Shown one piece after another: positions 53,280-62,585 of a stretch of DNA of 64,000 bases (position 1 is its first letter; every line of letters begins with the position of its first letter). The stretch spans positions 186,001 to 250,000 of the forward strand of contig JAZKEO010000006.1 in NCBI GenBank assembly GCA_040386975.1, written 5' to 3'. A program made the position numbers and the translations under genes. The notes under the pieces were generated by a model. The model had not been told where the DNA came from, did no database searches, and saw only the letters and a list, made by a program, of their open reading frames with translations. This DNA is from M2408 sp040386975. GTDB lineage: Bacteria > Bacteroidota > Bacteroidia > Flavobacteriales_D > Crocinitomicaceae.

Positions 53280-53287
53280 TAACTTCG
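53280..53287 (+). promoter_or_regulatory. -7 like box TAACTTCG of metalloprotease gene
   Basis: TAACTTCG lies 33 bases before the ATG at 53321; identical to the box upstream of yceI (7060-7067). Confidence 0.4.
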
Positions 53288-53320
53288 TGCGTTAATAAAC
53301 TACAAAAACTAAAAATACTT

Positions 53321-55609
53321 ATGAAAACAATTTTATTTAAATCATCTTTTGTATTTTCTATTTTCTTTTTTTCTTCAACACTTTTTTCCCAGTTGTCAAA
53401 TAAAAGAGATGGTGAATCAGTTGAGTATTGTACTACTCACAAAAAAATGAATGAATTAAAAAACAATCCTGCTTTTTTGCAGCAATTCATTCTAGATCAA
53501 CAAATATTGCATGATCGCGAACAAGAAATTATTGCGAATCCAAAAAGAGTTATCTATAAGATTCCAATTGTTTTTCATATATTACATAATGGCGGTGTAG
53601 AAAATATTTCTAATGAACAAGTTTTTGATGCTGTAAATATCTTAAATAGAGATTATCGTTTGCAAAATGCAGATGCACTTAACGTTCATAATGATTTTAA
53701 AGCATCAAATCCAAATGCAACATGTACTCCAGCGGATGTTGAAGTTGAATTTGTTTTAGCAACAAAGGCTCCAAATGGTGATTGTTTTAATGGGATAACT
53801 CGAACTTTATCACCAGCTACATTGAATGGAGATAACGGTTGGGGTCAGGTTACAGCTATACAAAATGGGAATGATATTTTCAATGGTGATTGGGATGGCA
53901 ATAAATATTTAAACGTCTTTGTTGTTGCTGATTGTGGTGATGCTGCCGGCTATACATTTAACCCATCTAATGGTTGGACAGATATGACAAATGGAATTTG
54001 GATTCTACATGATTATGTAGGCTCTATAGGTACCGGTTCAATCGGAAGAGATAGAGCCTTAACACACGAGGTTGGACACTGGTTAAATCTAGATCATACT
54101 TGGGGTGGTACAAATGACCCAGGAGTATCTTGTGGGTCTGATAATGTTACAGATACACCGCTTACCAGAGGAGTAACAACTTGTAATTTAAATGAGAATT
54201 TTTGTGGACCAAGAGCAAATGTTGAAAATTACATGGATTATTCATATTGCTCAAAAATGTTTTCAACAGGTCAAAAAACCAGAATGAGAGCAGCTTTAAC
54301 ATCTCCAGTAGGTGGAAGAAATAATCTTTGGATTCCTTCAAATTTAACAGCAACAGGAGCGGATGGGAATCTTTATTTATGTGAAGCAGATTTCACATCT
54401 AATAAAACTACAGTTTGTGCAGGTGATCAAGTTCAATTTTCAGATATTTCATTTAATAATGTTAGTTCTTGGAATTGGAGTCTTCCAGGCTCTAGTTCGG
54501 CAACATCAACAACTCAAAATCCTTTGGTTACCTATGATACGCCTGGAACATACGATGTTAGTTTGGTAGTTTCTGATGGTAGCGTTTCCCAAACCAAAGT
54601 TTTAAATTCTTACATTATCGTTCTAGATACAAATGAGAGTCACAATATACCATTTTTAGAAGGGTTTGAAGATCTTGTACATTTAGATTCAAGTGATTTT
54701 TGGACAGTTTATAACCCACAAAACAATGCTAAATTTGCCTTGCAAACTGGTGTTGGATTTACTGGTTCAAAATGTGTAAAGCTGGCTAATTTTGGTCAAT
54801 CCGGAGTGAATTTTGATGAACTTATATCAAAACCAATAAATTTAGATACAATTACTTCTTCAGCAAATATTACTCTTTCATTCCGTTTTTCGTATAAAAA
54901 GAGACTTTCAACAAATACTGAAAAGTTGCATGTTTTGATGTCATCAAATTGTGGTGAAACATGGACTGTTAGAAAAACACTTCAAGGGAATAATTTATCT
55001 GCTTTGGTGCAATCATCAGCTTGGACTCCAACAGATTCTACTCAATGGACAACAACTCATGTAACTAATATATCATCAATCTATTGGAATAAAAATACAC
55101 GTTTTAAATTCAAATTCGATGGAGATGGAGGTAATAATTTATACCTAGATAATATTAATATTTATCCTTCTGCACCAACAAATGGTCTTGTTCAAGAAAT
55201 CCCAGACACAGATGGTGATGGTTTTATAGCTTCTGTTGACTGTAATGACAACAACCCTACAATTCATCCTGGTGCGATAGATTTACCAAACAATGGAGTT
55301 GATGAAGATTGTAGCGGTGCAGATTTTACAAATGTTGGTTTTGATGAAATAGCCTTAAATTATGGCTTAAGTATTTATCCAAACCCAGCAGATGAAGAAC
55401 TTTCAATTGAATATTTTGTTAAAAATTCATCTAAAACGAACATTCAATTACTTGACGTAATGGGTAAAATCATTGTAAATGAAACTATCAATTCTCTTAC
55501 AGGTAATAATTTAGTTTTCATTCCTACTCAAAATATTGCATCTGGAAGCTATTTAATTAAAGTTTATATCGATGGAAATGAATTGATTAAACAGATTACT
55601 ATCAAATAA
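53321..55609 (+). CDS. secreted M43-family zinc metalloprotease, T9SS type A
   Basis: 762 residues. Signal peptide MKTILFKSSFVFSIFFFSST; M43 (pappalysin/cytophagalysin) domain with zinc site LTHEVGHWLNLDHTWGG near residue 249 and Met-turn VENYMDYSYC; PKD domain about 345-440 (CAGDQVQFSDISFNNVSSWN, YDTPGTYDVSLVVSDG); a jelly-roll-like region; a calcium- or metal-binding MopE-like motif DTDGDGFIASVDCNDNNPTI followed by LPNNGVDEDCSG; and a T9SS type A domain (YGLSIYPNPADEELSIEYF, SYLIKVYIDGNELIKQITIK). Extracellular protein degradation is its likely role. A strong terminator follows. Confidence 0.9.
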   Translation: MKTILFKSSFVFSIFFFSSTLFSQLSNKRDGESVEYCTTHKKMNELKNNPAFLQQFILDQQILHDREQEIIANPKRVIYKIPIVFHILHNGGVENISNEQVFDAVNILNRDYRLQNADALNVHNDFKASNPNATCTPADVEVEFVLATKAPNGDCFNGITRTLSPATLNGDNGWGQVTAIQNGNDIFNGDWDGNKYLNVFVVADCGDAAGYTFNPSNGWTDMTNGIWILHDYVGSIGTGSIGRDRALTHEVGHWLNLDHTWGGTNDPGVSCGSDNVTDTPLTRGVTTCNLNENFCGPRANVENYMDYSYCSKMFSTGQKTRMRAALTSPVGGRNNLWIPSNLTATGADGNLYLCEADFTSNKTTVCAGDQVQFSDISFNNVSSWNWSLPGSSSATSTTQNPLVTYDTPGTYDVSLVVSDGSVSQTKVLNSYIIVLDTNESHNIPFLEGFEDLVHLDSSDFWTVYNPQNNAKFALQTGVGFTGSKCVKLANFGQSGVNFDELISKPINLDTITSSANITLSFRFSYKKRLSTNTEKLHVLMSSNCGETWTVRKTLQGNNLSALVQSSAWTPTDSTQWTTTHVTNISSIYWNKNTRFKFKFDGDGGNNLYLDNINIYPSAPTNGLVQEIPDTDGDGFIASVDCNDNNPTIHPGAIDLPNNGVDEDCSGADFTNVGFDEIALNYGLSIYPNPADEELSIEYFVKNSSKTNIQLLDVMGKIIVNETINSLTGNNLVFIPTQNIASGSYLIKVYIDGNELIKQITIK

Positions 55610-55628
55610 AATTTTTAATTTTTTCAAG

Positions 55629-55665
55629 AAACGTCCTTTAACTTATTTAAAGGACGTTTTTTTTT
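55629..55665 (+). terminator. terminator after M43 protease gene
   Basis: AAACGTCCTTTAA (55629-55641) and TTAAAGGACGTTT (55647-55659) form a perfect 13-bp stem, followed by T's. Confidence 0.88.
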
Positions 55666-55707
55666 GAAATTATCCTGATTTAATCGCATTTATATACATA
55701 AAATATG

Positions 55708-55715
55708 TAATTTTG
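55708..55715 (+). promoter_or_regulatory. -7 box of sucA
   Basis: TAATTTTG, exact TAnnTTTG match, 26 bases before the ATG at 55742. Confidence 0.45.
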
Positions 55716-55741
55716 CTATTCCAAAAATCTCTATTAGAAGC

Positions 55742-58465
55742 ATGGACAAAGTTACTTATGTTGGAAATGCAGATGTATCGGCGATAGATCATTTGTATAA
55801 ATCGTATAAAATAGATCCTCAAAGCGTGGATTTGGGTTGGCAAAAATTCTTTGAAGGATTTGATTTTGCTCAAACAAATTTCGAAGATGGGGGTGATATT
55901 CCAGAAAATTTTCAAAAAGAATTTAAGGTTTTAAACCTGATAAATGGTTACCGAACTAGAGGTCACCTTTTCACAAGAACCAATCCTGTTAGAGAAAGAA
56001 GAAAACACGAACCAACTTTAGCAATAGAGAACTTCGGTTTAACTGAAGCTGATTTATTAGAAGTTTTTCATTCTGGAGCAGAAATTGGAATGGGACCATC
56101 AACTTTGAAAGATATTATTTTTCATTTGGAGGAAACTTATTGTCAATCAATCGGAATCGAATTTGTTTACATGCGTGAACCAAATCGTATCGAGTGGATG
56201 AAAAATAAAATTGAGCTTAAAAATAGACCTCAATTTGACAAAAATCGTAAAATAGAGATTTACAAAAAATTAAATCAAGCAACAAATTTTGAATCTTTTT
56301 TAGGTAAAAAATTCGTTGGACAAAAACGTTTTTCTGTTGAAGGTGGTGAAGCCTTGATTCCAGCCTTAGATGTTTTGGTAAACAAAGGTTCAGATTTAGG
56401 CGTTGAATATTTTGTAATGGGAATGTCACACCGTGGACGTTTAAATACACTTACAAATATTTTTGAAAAACGACCAAAAGACATTTTCTCAGAATTTGAA
56501 GGGAAAGAATTCGATTTCGGAGGTGAATTCGATGGAGATGTAAAATACCACCAAGGATTTACTTCTCATATCAAACTAAAAAATGGTAAAGAGATTGGAT
56601 TAACACTTTCTCCAAATCCATCGCATTTGGAAGCTGTAGATCCAGTTATCCAAGGAATTGCAAGAGCAAAAATTGATCAAATATACAAAGACGAAAACAA
56701 AGTTTGTCCTGTGATGATTCACGGAGATGCGGCTATTGCTGGACAAGGAATTGTATATGAAGTAATTCAAATGCAAACACTTGATGGTTACCGTGCTGGA
56801 GGAACAATTCATATTGTGGTTAACAATCAAGTTGGATTTACAACGAATTATTTAGATGCACGTTCTTCGACTTATTGTACTGATGTAGCAAAAACGACAC
56901 TTTCCCCAGTTTTCCATGTGAATGGAGATGATGTTGAAGCGGTGGTTCAAGCAATGGAAATCGCGATGGAATACCGTCAACATTTCAATAAAGATATTTT
57001 TATCGATTTATTGTGCTACCGTAAATACGGACACAACGAAGGTGATGAGCCAAAATTCACGCAACCCAATTTGTATAAACTTATCGAAAAACACCCAAAT
57101 CCAAAAGATATTTATTTCAAACAATTGGAAGCGGAAGGCGTTTTAACTAAAGAAGATGCAAAAAAATTCGAGGATGAATTTAATGCCTTTTTGGAGGATG
57201 AATTTACCATTTCTCGAGAAAATGATAAAGCAATTACATTTGATTTCCTAAAAAATACTTGGGAAGGATTTAGACATAGCAAAGCGGAGGATTTTGACAA
57301 ATCTCCAGAAACAGGTGTTGACAAAAAGATTTTATTGGAACTAGGAATTAAATTATCTATCCTTCCTGAAGGAAAAAAATATTTCCGTAAAATTTCTAAA
57401 ATATTTGACGATCGTTTAAATGCTATTAAAGGTGATAAATTAGACTGGGGTTCAGCTGAAATGTTGGCGTACGCTACACTTTTAAATGAAGGAATTCCTG
57501 TTCGTGTTTCTGGTCAAGATGTTGAAAGAGGAACTTTTTCTCACCGTCATGCTGTCGTTAAAACAGAAGATACAGAAGAGGAAATTGAAACATTAAACTT
57601 ACTTTCTGACAAACAAGCAAAATTCTCGATTTACAATTCCTTGCTTTCAGAATATGGTGTTTTGGGTTACGAATACGGATATTCTTTAGCAACACCAAAC
57701 GGTTTGACAATTTGGGAAGCACAATTTGGTGATTTCTTTAATGGAGCTCAAATTATGATTGATCAATTCATTACAGCTGGTGAAGACAAATGGACAACAC
57801 AAAGTGGTTTAACCATGTTGTTACCTCACGGATATGAAGGTCAAGGAGCTGAACATTCAAGTGGACGTATGGAACGTTTTTTACAGCAATGCGCTGACTA
57901 CAATATTCAAGTTGTGAATACTTCTACGCCAGCAAATCATTTTCACTTGTTGAGAAGACAATTGAAGCGTGATTTTAGAAAGCCTTTGGTAGTTTTTTCA
58001 CCTAAAATGTTGTTACGTTATCCAGATGCAACTTCAACTTTGGATGAAATGGCTAAAGGATGTTTTCAAGAAATTTTAGATGATAAAATTGAAAACAAAA
58101 ATGCAATTGATACAGTTGTTTTTTGTTCAGGTAAGTTTTATTACGAAATGAAAGTAAAAGCGAAAGAACTTGGAGTTGACAACATGGCTTTCGTTCGTAT
58201 TGAGCAATTATATCCTTTACCTCAAAAACAAATTGAGGCTGTGATTGCAAGTTACAAAAATGCGAAAAACATTGTTTGGGCTCAAGAAGAACCTGCAAAC
58301 ATGGGTGCTTGGACGCATATCGCAATGAGTTTAAGACATATTCCTTTTATTGGTGTTATGCGTAGATCATCTGCGGCAGCGGCTGAAGGGTCAAAAAAAT
58401 TACATGAAAAACGTTTGAAACTATTATTTCAAGAGGTTTTTCAGTTTGCAAAAGTTAAAGCTTAA
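55742..58465 (+). CDS. sucA: 2-oxoglutarate dehydrogenase E1 component
   Basis: Thiamine diphosphate enzyme of the citric acid cycle that decarboxylates 2-oxoglutarate and transfers succinyl to the E2 lipoyl group. 907 residues, the usual size. Visible are FVMGMSHRGRLNTLTNIF, LSPNPSHLEAVDPVIQG, the ThDP motif MIHGDAAIAGQGIVYE and VVNNQVGFTTNY, GHNEGDEP, the C-terminal RVSGQDVERGTFSHRHAV, LPHGYEGQGAEHSS and the E1-specific QEEPANMGAW. The short N-terminus (IDHLYKSYKIDPQSVDLGWQ) is the E2-binding segment. It is followed by sucB after 20 bases. Confidence 0.96.
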   Translation: MDKVTYVGNADVSAIDHLYKSYKIDPQSVDLGWQKFFEGFDFAQTNFEDGGDIPENFQKEFKVLNLINGYRTRGHLFTRTNPVRERRKHEPTLAIENFGLTEADLLEVFHSGAEIGMGPSTLKDIIFHLEETYCQSIGIEFVYMREPNRIEWMKNKIELKNRPQFDKNRKIEIYKKLNQATNFESFLGKKFVGQKRFSVEGGEALIPALDVLVNKGSDLGVEYFVMGMSHRGRLNTLTNIFEKRPKDIFSEFEGKEFDFGGEFDGDVKYHQGFTSHIKLKNGKEIGLTLSPNPSHLEAVDPVIQGIARAKIDQIYKDENKVCPVMIHGDAAIAGQGIVYEVIQMQTLDGYRAGGTIHIVVNNQVGFTTNYLDARSSTYCTDVAKTTLSPVFHVNGDDVEAVVQAMEIAMEYRQHFNKDIFIDLLCYRKYGHNEGDEPKFTQPNLYKLIEKHPNPKDIYFKQLEAEGVLTKEDAKKFEDEFNAFLEDEFTISRENDKAITFDFLKNTWEGFRHSKAEDFDKSPETGVDKKILLELGIKLSILPEGKKYFRKISKIFDDRLNAIKGDKLDWGSAEMLAYATLLNEGIPVRVSGQDVERGTFSHRHAVVKTEDTEEEIETLNLLSDKQAKFSIYNSLLSEYGVLGYEYGYSLATPNGLTIWEAQFGDFFNGAQIMIDQFITAGEDKWTTQSGLTMLLPHGYEGQGAEHSSGRMERFLQQCADYNIQVVNTSTPANHFHLLRRQLKRDFRKPLVVFSPKMLLRYPDATSTLDEMAKGCFQEILDDKIENKNAIDTVVFCSGKFYYEMKVKAKELGVDNMAFVRIEQLYPLPQKQIEAVIASYKNAKNIVWAQEEPANMGAWTHIAMSLRHIPFIGVMRRSSAAAAEGSKKLHEKRLKLLFQEVFQFAKVKA

Positions 58466-58485
58466 AAAAATTAAAATATAAAAAA

Positions 58486-59748
58486 ATGGCAGTTTTAGAA
58501 ATGAAAGTACCAAGTCCAGGAGAATCGATTTCAGAAGTAGAAATTGCTTCTTGGTTGGTTTCTGATGGCGATTATGTTGAGAAAGATCAAGCAATTGCTG
58601 AAGTTGATTCAGATAAGGCAACTTTGGAACTTCCAGCTGAAGAAAGCGGAATTATTTCCTTGAAAGCCGCTGAAGGTGATGTTGTTAAAGTTGGACAAGT
58701 AGTTTGTTTGATTGATACTTCTGCCGAAAAACCTGCTGGTTCAGCTCCTGTAAAAGTTGTTGAAAAAGTAGTCGAAGAAGTTAAAGTTGCACCAGTTGCT
58801 GAAAAGACTATTGCTCCAAACCCAGCTCCAGTAAATGAAAAAACTTCTTATGCTAATGGAACTCCATCTATTGCTGCAAGTAAAATTATTGCTGAAAGTG
58901 GTTTAAAAGCATCTAAAATTCCAGCAAGCGGAAAAGATGGTCGCATCACAAAACAAGATGTTTTAGCGGCACTTTCAGCAGGAGTTTCTGCTGATGCAAT
59001 TCAAGGTTGGGGAGGAACAAGAGAACAATCAAGAGAAAAAATGTCGATGTTACGTCGAAAAATAGCTGAACGTTTGGTTTCAGTGAAAAACGACACTGCC
59101 ATGTTAACTACTTTCAACGAAGTGGATATGCAACCAATCATGGATTTAAGAGCAAAATACAAAGATAGTTTTGCTAAATTCCACGAGGTGAATCTTGGTT
59201 TCATGTCTTTCTTTACAAAAGCTGTTACGGAAGCCTTGAACTTGTTTCCAGCGGTGAATGCGCAAATTGATGGTAACGAAGTTATTTACCACAATTATGC
59301 TGATATTGGTATTGCTGTTTCTTCGCCAAAAGGTTTGATGGTTCCAATTGTTCGCAATGCAGAGCAAATGACTTTAGCTGAAATTGAGCGTGAGATCAAA
59401 CGTTTGGCTGTTAAAGCACGTGATGGAAAAATAACTCCAGATGATATGACTAACGGAACATTTACAATTACAAATGGAGGTGTTTTTGGTTCGATGTTAT
59501 CAACGCCAATTATCAATCCACCTCAATCTGCAATTTTAGGAATGCACAACATTGTTGAACGTCCAGTTGCGATTAACGGTAAAGTTGAGATTCGTCCGAT
59601 TATGTATGTGGCGCTTTCTTACGACCACAGAATCATCGATGGTAAGGAATCTGTTGGTTTCCTTGTAAAAGTGAAAGAAATGCTTGAAAACCCTGAAAGA
59701 ATGATATTTGGAGGAAAAGATCCTTTACAAGTATTATTGGGATTGTAG
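58486..59748 (+). CDS. sucB: dihydrolipoyllysine-residue succinyltransferase (E2)
   Basis: Core of the 2-oxoglutarate dehydrogenase complex. Lipoyl domain 1-80 with lipoyl-lysine in EVDSDKATLELP (Lys44); Ala/Pro/Lys linker 80-125; peripheral subunit-binding domain (PSIAASKIIAESGLKASKIP, GRITKQDVLAAL); catalytic domain with MSMLRRKIAERL, GTFTITNGGVFGSMLSTPII and the active site SYDHRIIDGKESV (His and Asp). 420 residues. In an operon with sucA; the E3 gene (lpd) is not in the window. Confidence 0.96.
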   Translation: MAVLEMKVPSPGESISEVEIASWLVSDGDYVEKDQAIAEVDSDKATLELPAEESGIISLKAAEGDVVKVGQVVCLIDTSAEKPAGSAPVKVVEKVVEEVKVAPVAEKTIAPNPAPVNEKTSYANGTPSIAASKIIAESGLKASKIPASGKDGRITKQDVLAALSAGVSADAIQGWGGTREQSREKMSMLRRKIAERLVSVKNDTAMLTTFNEVDMQPIMDLRAKYKDSFAKFHEVNLGFMSFFTKAVTEALNLFPAVNAQIDGNEVIYHNYADIGIAVSSPKGLMVPIVRNAEQMTLAEIEREIKRLAVKARDGKITPDDMTNGTFTITNGGVFGSMLSTPIINPPQSAILGMHNIVERPVAINGKVEIRPIMYVALSYDHRIIDGKESVGFLVKVKEMLENPERMIFGGKDPLQVLLGL

Positions 59749-59808
59749 ATTTCGATATTTCGACTGATTCAATATAAACATTCTCAGTCAACATTCATAT
59801 TTAATATT

Positions 59809-59837
59809 AAGTCGAATCGAAAGGTTCGACTTTTTTT
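59809..59837 (+). terminator. terminator after sucAB
   Basis: AAGTCGAA (59809-59816) and TTCGACTT (59825-59832) form an 8-bp stem with an 8-base loop, followed by T's. Confidence 0.8.
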
Positions 59838-59895
59838 GTGCTTTAAAACAAAAAACTTATATTTGAGTCTTTCTAACAAATAGGAAACATAAGTT

Positions 59896-60696
59896 ATGAC
59901 TTTCAAATTATTTATTTTAACTTTTCTAATTCTTTCATCAAATCCATGTGAGGAAATTTCCTTGTGGAAAAATTTGTTGGAACACAAAGTACCAACTAAT
60001 TTGGAGGAAAGATTAAAACTACTCAATGAAAAGGGTTTTGACTTGCAAAATCTATCTGATAAAGGTGGGAAAATCATCAATTTAGATTACTTTCCTGTTG
60101 TTGTTAAAGTCTTACCTAAAAATCCAAAAACAGGACAACAATTTACAGCAGAAGAGTTTTTGAATCACCTTCGTTTAAATTCAAATCATTTTGTAAATAA
60201 AAAACATGCTTCATTTTCTACTTCACCACTTTTAGGAAAAGAAAATAAAGAGCTTTGGTTTTCCGATAATCCACTTGGTGCAGTCATTCACATAAATATT
60301 CCCTTTCCAGCCGGGGATGGCTCAGTTGTTTGTACAGAAAACACTTCGGATCATTGGATTTATCAAACCATTCGAACTCCATGGAGATTTTTTGGACAAG
60401 GAAATGATGGTAAACATCCAGTTACTGGTTTACGACAAATGGGCTTCATTAAAAATGAGGATGGATCATATACTTTTTATACAAAAGGTATTGACCGAAT
60501 GAGTCGAAAATCTCAGGCAATTGTTGCCGAAAATTTGATGAGAAATCCTTTTAAAAGTGCTGATGAATGTTGGGAAAGCTTTCGTCAAGGAATCTATGAT
60601 TTTGTTGAGCAAAACGGCGGAAATGCAGTTTCTTTGGATTCTACAAAAGTAGAAATTTATAGACCGAAATGGAAAAAGGTGAAGGATTGTAAGTAG
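59896..60696 (+). CDS. hypothetical exported protein
   Basis: 266 residues with a short hydrophobic N-terminus (MTFKLFILTFLILSSNPCEE) that could be a signal peptide or lipoprotein-like signal ending at Cys18. The rest is globular with conserved-looking segments VIHINIPFPAGDGSVVC, HWIYQTIRTPWRFFGQGNDG, KHPVTGLRQMGF and YTKGIDRMSRKSQAIVAENL. I do not recognise the family. It is a single gene between the sucAB terminator and the convergent ahcY. Confidence 0.65.
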   Translation: MTFKLFILTFLILSSNPCEEISLWKNLLEHKVPTNLEERLKLLNEKGFDLQNLSDKGGKIINLDYFPVVVKVLPKNPKTGQQFTAEEFLNHLRLNSNHFVNKKHASFSTSPLLGKENKELWFSDNPLGAVIHINIPFPAGDGSVVCTENTSDHWIYQTIRTPWRFFGQGNDGKHPVTGLRQMGFIKNEDGSYTFYTKGIDRMSRKSQAIVAENLMRNPFKSADECWESFRQGIYDFVEQNGGNAVSLDSTKVEIYRPKWKKVKDCK

Positions 60697-60946
60697 AAAA
60701 AAATCGGGTATTATAAAAACTATGTGAACTATGTTTTCTATTGTGGTTGAAAATTAATATTATAAATTCATTTGGTCACCCACCTTATTCCTCCTTTCTC
60801 TAACGTTCTGTCTTCGCAAAAATAATTTGCTCTTCTCAAGGGAGGAAAAACAAAAAAAGGAACCCTTTCGAGTTCCTTTTCCAATATAGTTTATAAGTTT
60901 CAACTAAACTTAGCCTTTCATTTAAGTAGGCTGAGCTTGTCGAAGC
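60697..60946. other. spacer with terminator and repeat
   Basis: 250 bases between convergent genes. Apart from the terminator (60852-60879) and the GAGCTTGTCGA repeat at 60928-60948 I see nothing supportable. Confidence 0.5.
60852..60879 (-). terminator. terminator of ahcY
   Basis: AAAGGAAC (60856-60863) and GTTCCTTT (60872-60879) form an 8-bp stem; on the minus strand it is followed by T's. Confidence 0.8.
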
Positions 60947-60948
60947 CT
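60928..60948 (-). repeat. GAGCYTGTCGA palindromic repeat overlapping ahcY stop codon
   Basis: AGGCT / AGCCT stem around the loop GAGCTTGTCGA. The last two bases lie inside the ahcY stop codon (TAG at 60949-60947). A second copy with the compensated stem GAAACT / AGTTTC and loop GAGCCTGTCGA is at 63151-63173. Confidence 0.75.
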
Positions 60949-62260
60949 AATATCTGTAATGTTCTGCTTTGTATGGTCCTTCAACCGCAACACCGATATA
61001 ATCAGCTTGGTCTTTAGAAAGAACTTCCAATTCAACACCGATTTTAGCTAAATGCAAACGAGCAACTTTTTCATCTAAATGTTTTGGTAACATGTAAACA
61101 TCGTTTCCGTAAGCAGCAGCATTTGTCCATAACTCTAATTGAGCTAAAGTTTGGTTTGTAAATGAGTTAGACATTACGAAAGATGGGTGACCAGTAGCAC
61201 AACCTAAATTTACCAAACGACCTTCAGCTAAAATGATGATGTCTTTTCCGTTCACATTGTACATGTCAACTTGTGGTTTAATCTCGATTTTAGATTTACC
61301 GTGGTTTCCGTTCAACCAAGCCATGTCGATTTCATTGTCAAAATGTCCAATGTTACAAACGATTGCTTTGTCTTTCATGTTTTCGAAATGACGACCAACA
61401 ACGATATTTTTGTTTCCTGTTGTTGTAACGATGATGTCACCTAAACCAACAACGGTGTCTAATTTTTTCACTTCAAATCCGTCCATTGCAGCTTGTAAAG
61501 CACAAATTGGATCGATTTCAGTAACGATAACTCTTGCTCCAGCACCTTTCAAAGAAGCTGCAGAACCTTTACCAACATCTCCGTAACCACAAACAACAGC
61601 AACTTTTCCAGCCATCATTACGTCAGTAGCACGACGAATAGAATCCACTAAAGATTCTTTACATCCGTATTTGTTATCAAATTTAGATTTAGTAACAGAA
61701 TCATTTACGTTGATTGCTGGCATAACTAAAGTTCCGTTTTTCACTCTTTCGTATAAACGGTGAACACCAGTTGTAGTTTCTTCTGATAAACCTTTGATTG
61801 CAGCAGTTAATTCAGGAAAACGGTCAAAAACCATGTTCGTTAAATCTCCACCATCATCCAAAATCATGTTCAATGCTTCACCATTTTTGAATGCAAAAAT
61901 TGTTTGCTCAATACACCAGTCAAATTCTTCTTCGTTCATACCTTTCCAAGCATAAACTGGAACTCCTGTTGCAGCAATTGCAGCAGCAGCGTGATCTTGT
62001 GTAGAGAAAATGTTACAAGATGACCAAGTAACTTCCGCACCTAAAGCAGTTAATGTTTCGATTAAAACTGCAGTTTGAATCGTCATGTGAAGACAACCTG
62101 CAATTCTAGCTCCAGATAATGGTTTTGAAGCACCATATTCAGCTCTTAATGACATTAAACCTGGCATTTCAGCTTCAGCTAAAGTGATCTCTTTACGACC
62201 CCAATCTGCTAAAGTGATGTCTTTAACTTTGTAAGCCAATTTTTCTTGTGTGTTATTCAT
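60947..62260 (-). CDS. ahcY: adenosylhomocysteinase
   Basis: Hydrolyses S-adenosylhomocysteine to homocysteine and adenosine, keeping methylation reactions going. 437 residues. Substrate segment GARIAGCLHMTIQTAVLIETLTALGA, NVNDSVTKSKFDNKYGCKES, the NAD fold VCGYGDVGKGSAASLKGAGA and EIDPICALQAAMDG, and the typical C-terminus PYKAEHYRY are present. A TATCTTTG -7 box (minus strand, 62298-62291) lies about 30 bases before the ATG, leaving too little leader for an SAH riboswitch. Its stop codon overlaps a palindromic repeat. Confidence 0.97.
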   Translation of the reverse strand: MNNTQEKLAYKVKDITLADWGRKEITLAEAEMPGLMSLRAEYGASKPLSGARIAGCLHMTIQTAVLIETLTALGAEVTWSSCNIFSTQDHAAAAIAATGVPVYAWKGMNEEEFDWCIEQTIFAFKNGEALNMILDDGGDLTNMVFDRFPELTAAIKGLSEETTTGVHRLYERVKNGTLVMPAINVNDSVTKSKFDNKYGCKESLVDSIRRATDVMMAGKVAVVCGYGDVGKGSAASLKGAGARVIVTEIDPICALQAAMDGFEVKKLDTVVGLGDIIVTTTGNKNIVVGRHFENMKDKAIVCNIGHFDNEIDMAWLNGNHGKSKIEIKPQVDMYNVNGKDIIILAEGRLVNLGCATGHPSFVMSNSFTNQTLAQLELWTNAAAYGNDVYMLPKHLDEKVARLHLAKIGVELEVLSKDQADYIGVAVEGPYKAEHYRY

Positions 62261-62290
62261 ATTGCTATATTAATTCTTAATTTAGAAATG

Positions 62291-62298
62291 CAAAGATA
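62291..62298 (-). promoter_or_regulatory. -7 box of ahcY
   Basis: TATCTTTG on the minus strand, exact TAnnTTTG match, 30 bases upstream of the ahcY ATG. Confidence 0.5.
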
Positions 62299-62432
62299 CA
62301 AAACAGCTTTTTAGAAAAAAAATTTATTTTATTGATTTAAGAATCAGGATTATAAAATATGTTAAACCTTAGAAACTGTTTTGATTTTATCCAATTTTAA
62401 TATTACAAGTCTTTTTAGCTAAAATTATCGTT

Positions 62433-62472
62433 GGAATTTCCGGAAATAGCGTAAACTATTACCGAAATTTCC
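62433..62472. promoter_or_regulatory. imperfect 17-base inverted repeat upstream of purE
   Basis: GGAATTTCCGGAAATAG (62433-62449) and CTATTACCGAAATTTCC (62456-62472) match at 14 of 17 positions, 6-base loop. No T-tract follows, so an operator or RNA structure is more likely than a terminator. Confidence 0.4.
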
Positions 62473-62532
62473 GCCTCAATTCACTTAAAAATACATTGTA
62501 ATCTCTTCATTAATAAATTCAAAACAGTTTCT

Positions 62533-62569
62533 TAAATTTGCTAAAAGGACTTAAAAATGTTTAACTTTG
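62533..62569 (+). promoter_or_regulatory. two tandem -7 boxes of purE
   Basis: TAAATTTG (62533-62540) and TAACTTTG (62562-62569) both match TAnnTTTG; the second lies 16 bases before the ATG at 62586. Confidence 0.5.
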
Positions 62570-62585
62570 CCTTCAAAAACGAATT

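Larger units (their letters stand above)
62299..62585. other. divergent ahcY-purE regulatory region
   Basis: The spacer holds a 17-base imperfect inverted repeat at 62433-62472 and two -7 boxes for purE. Otherwise AT-rich DNA with no gene. Confidence 0.5.

Noticed and set aside
62261..62290. SAH or SAM riboswitch before ahcY
   Set aside because: The -7 box leaves a leader of only about 30 bases and no riboswitch core is visible.
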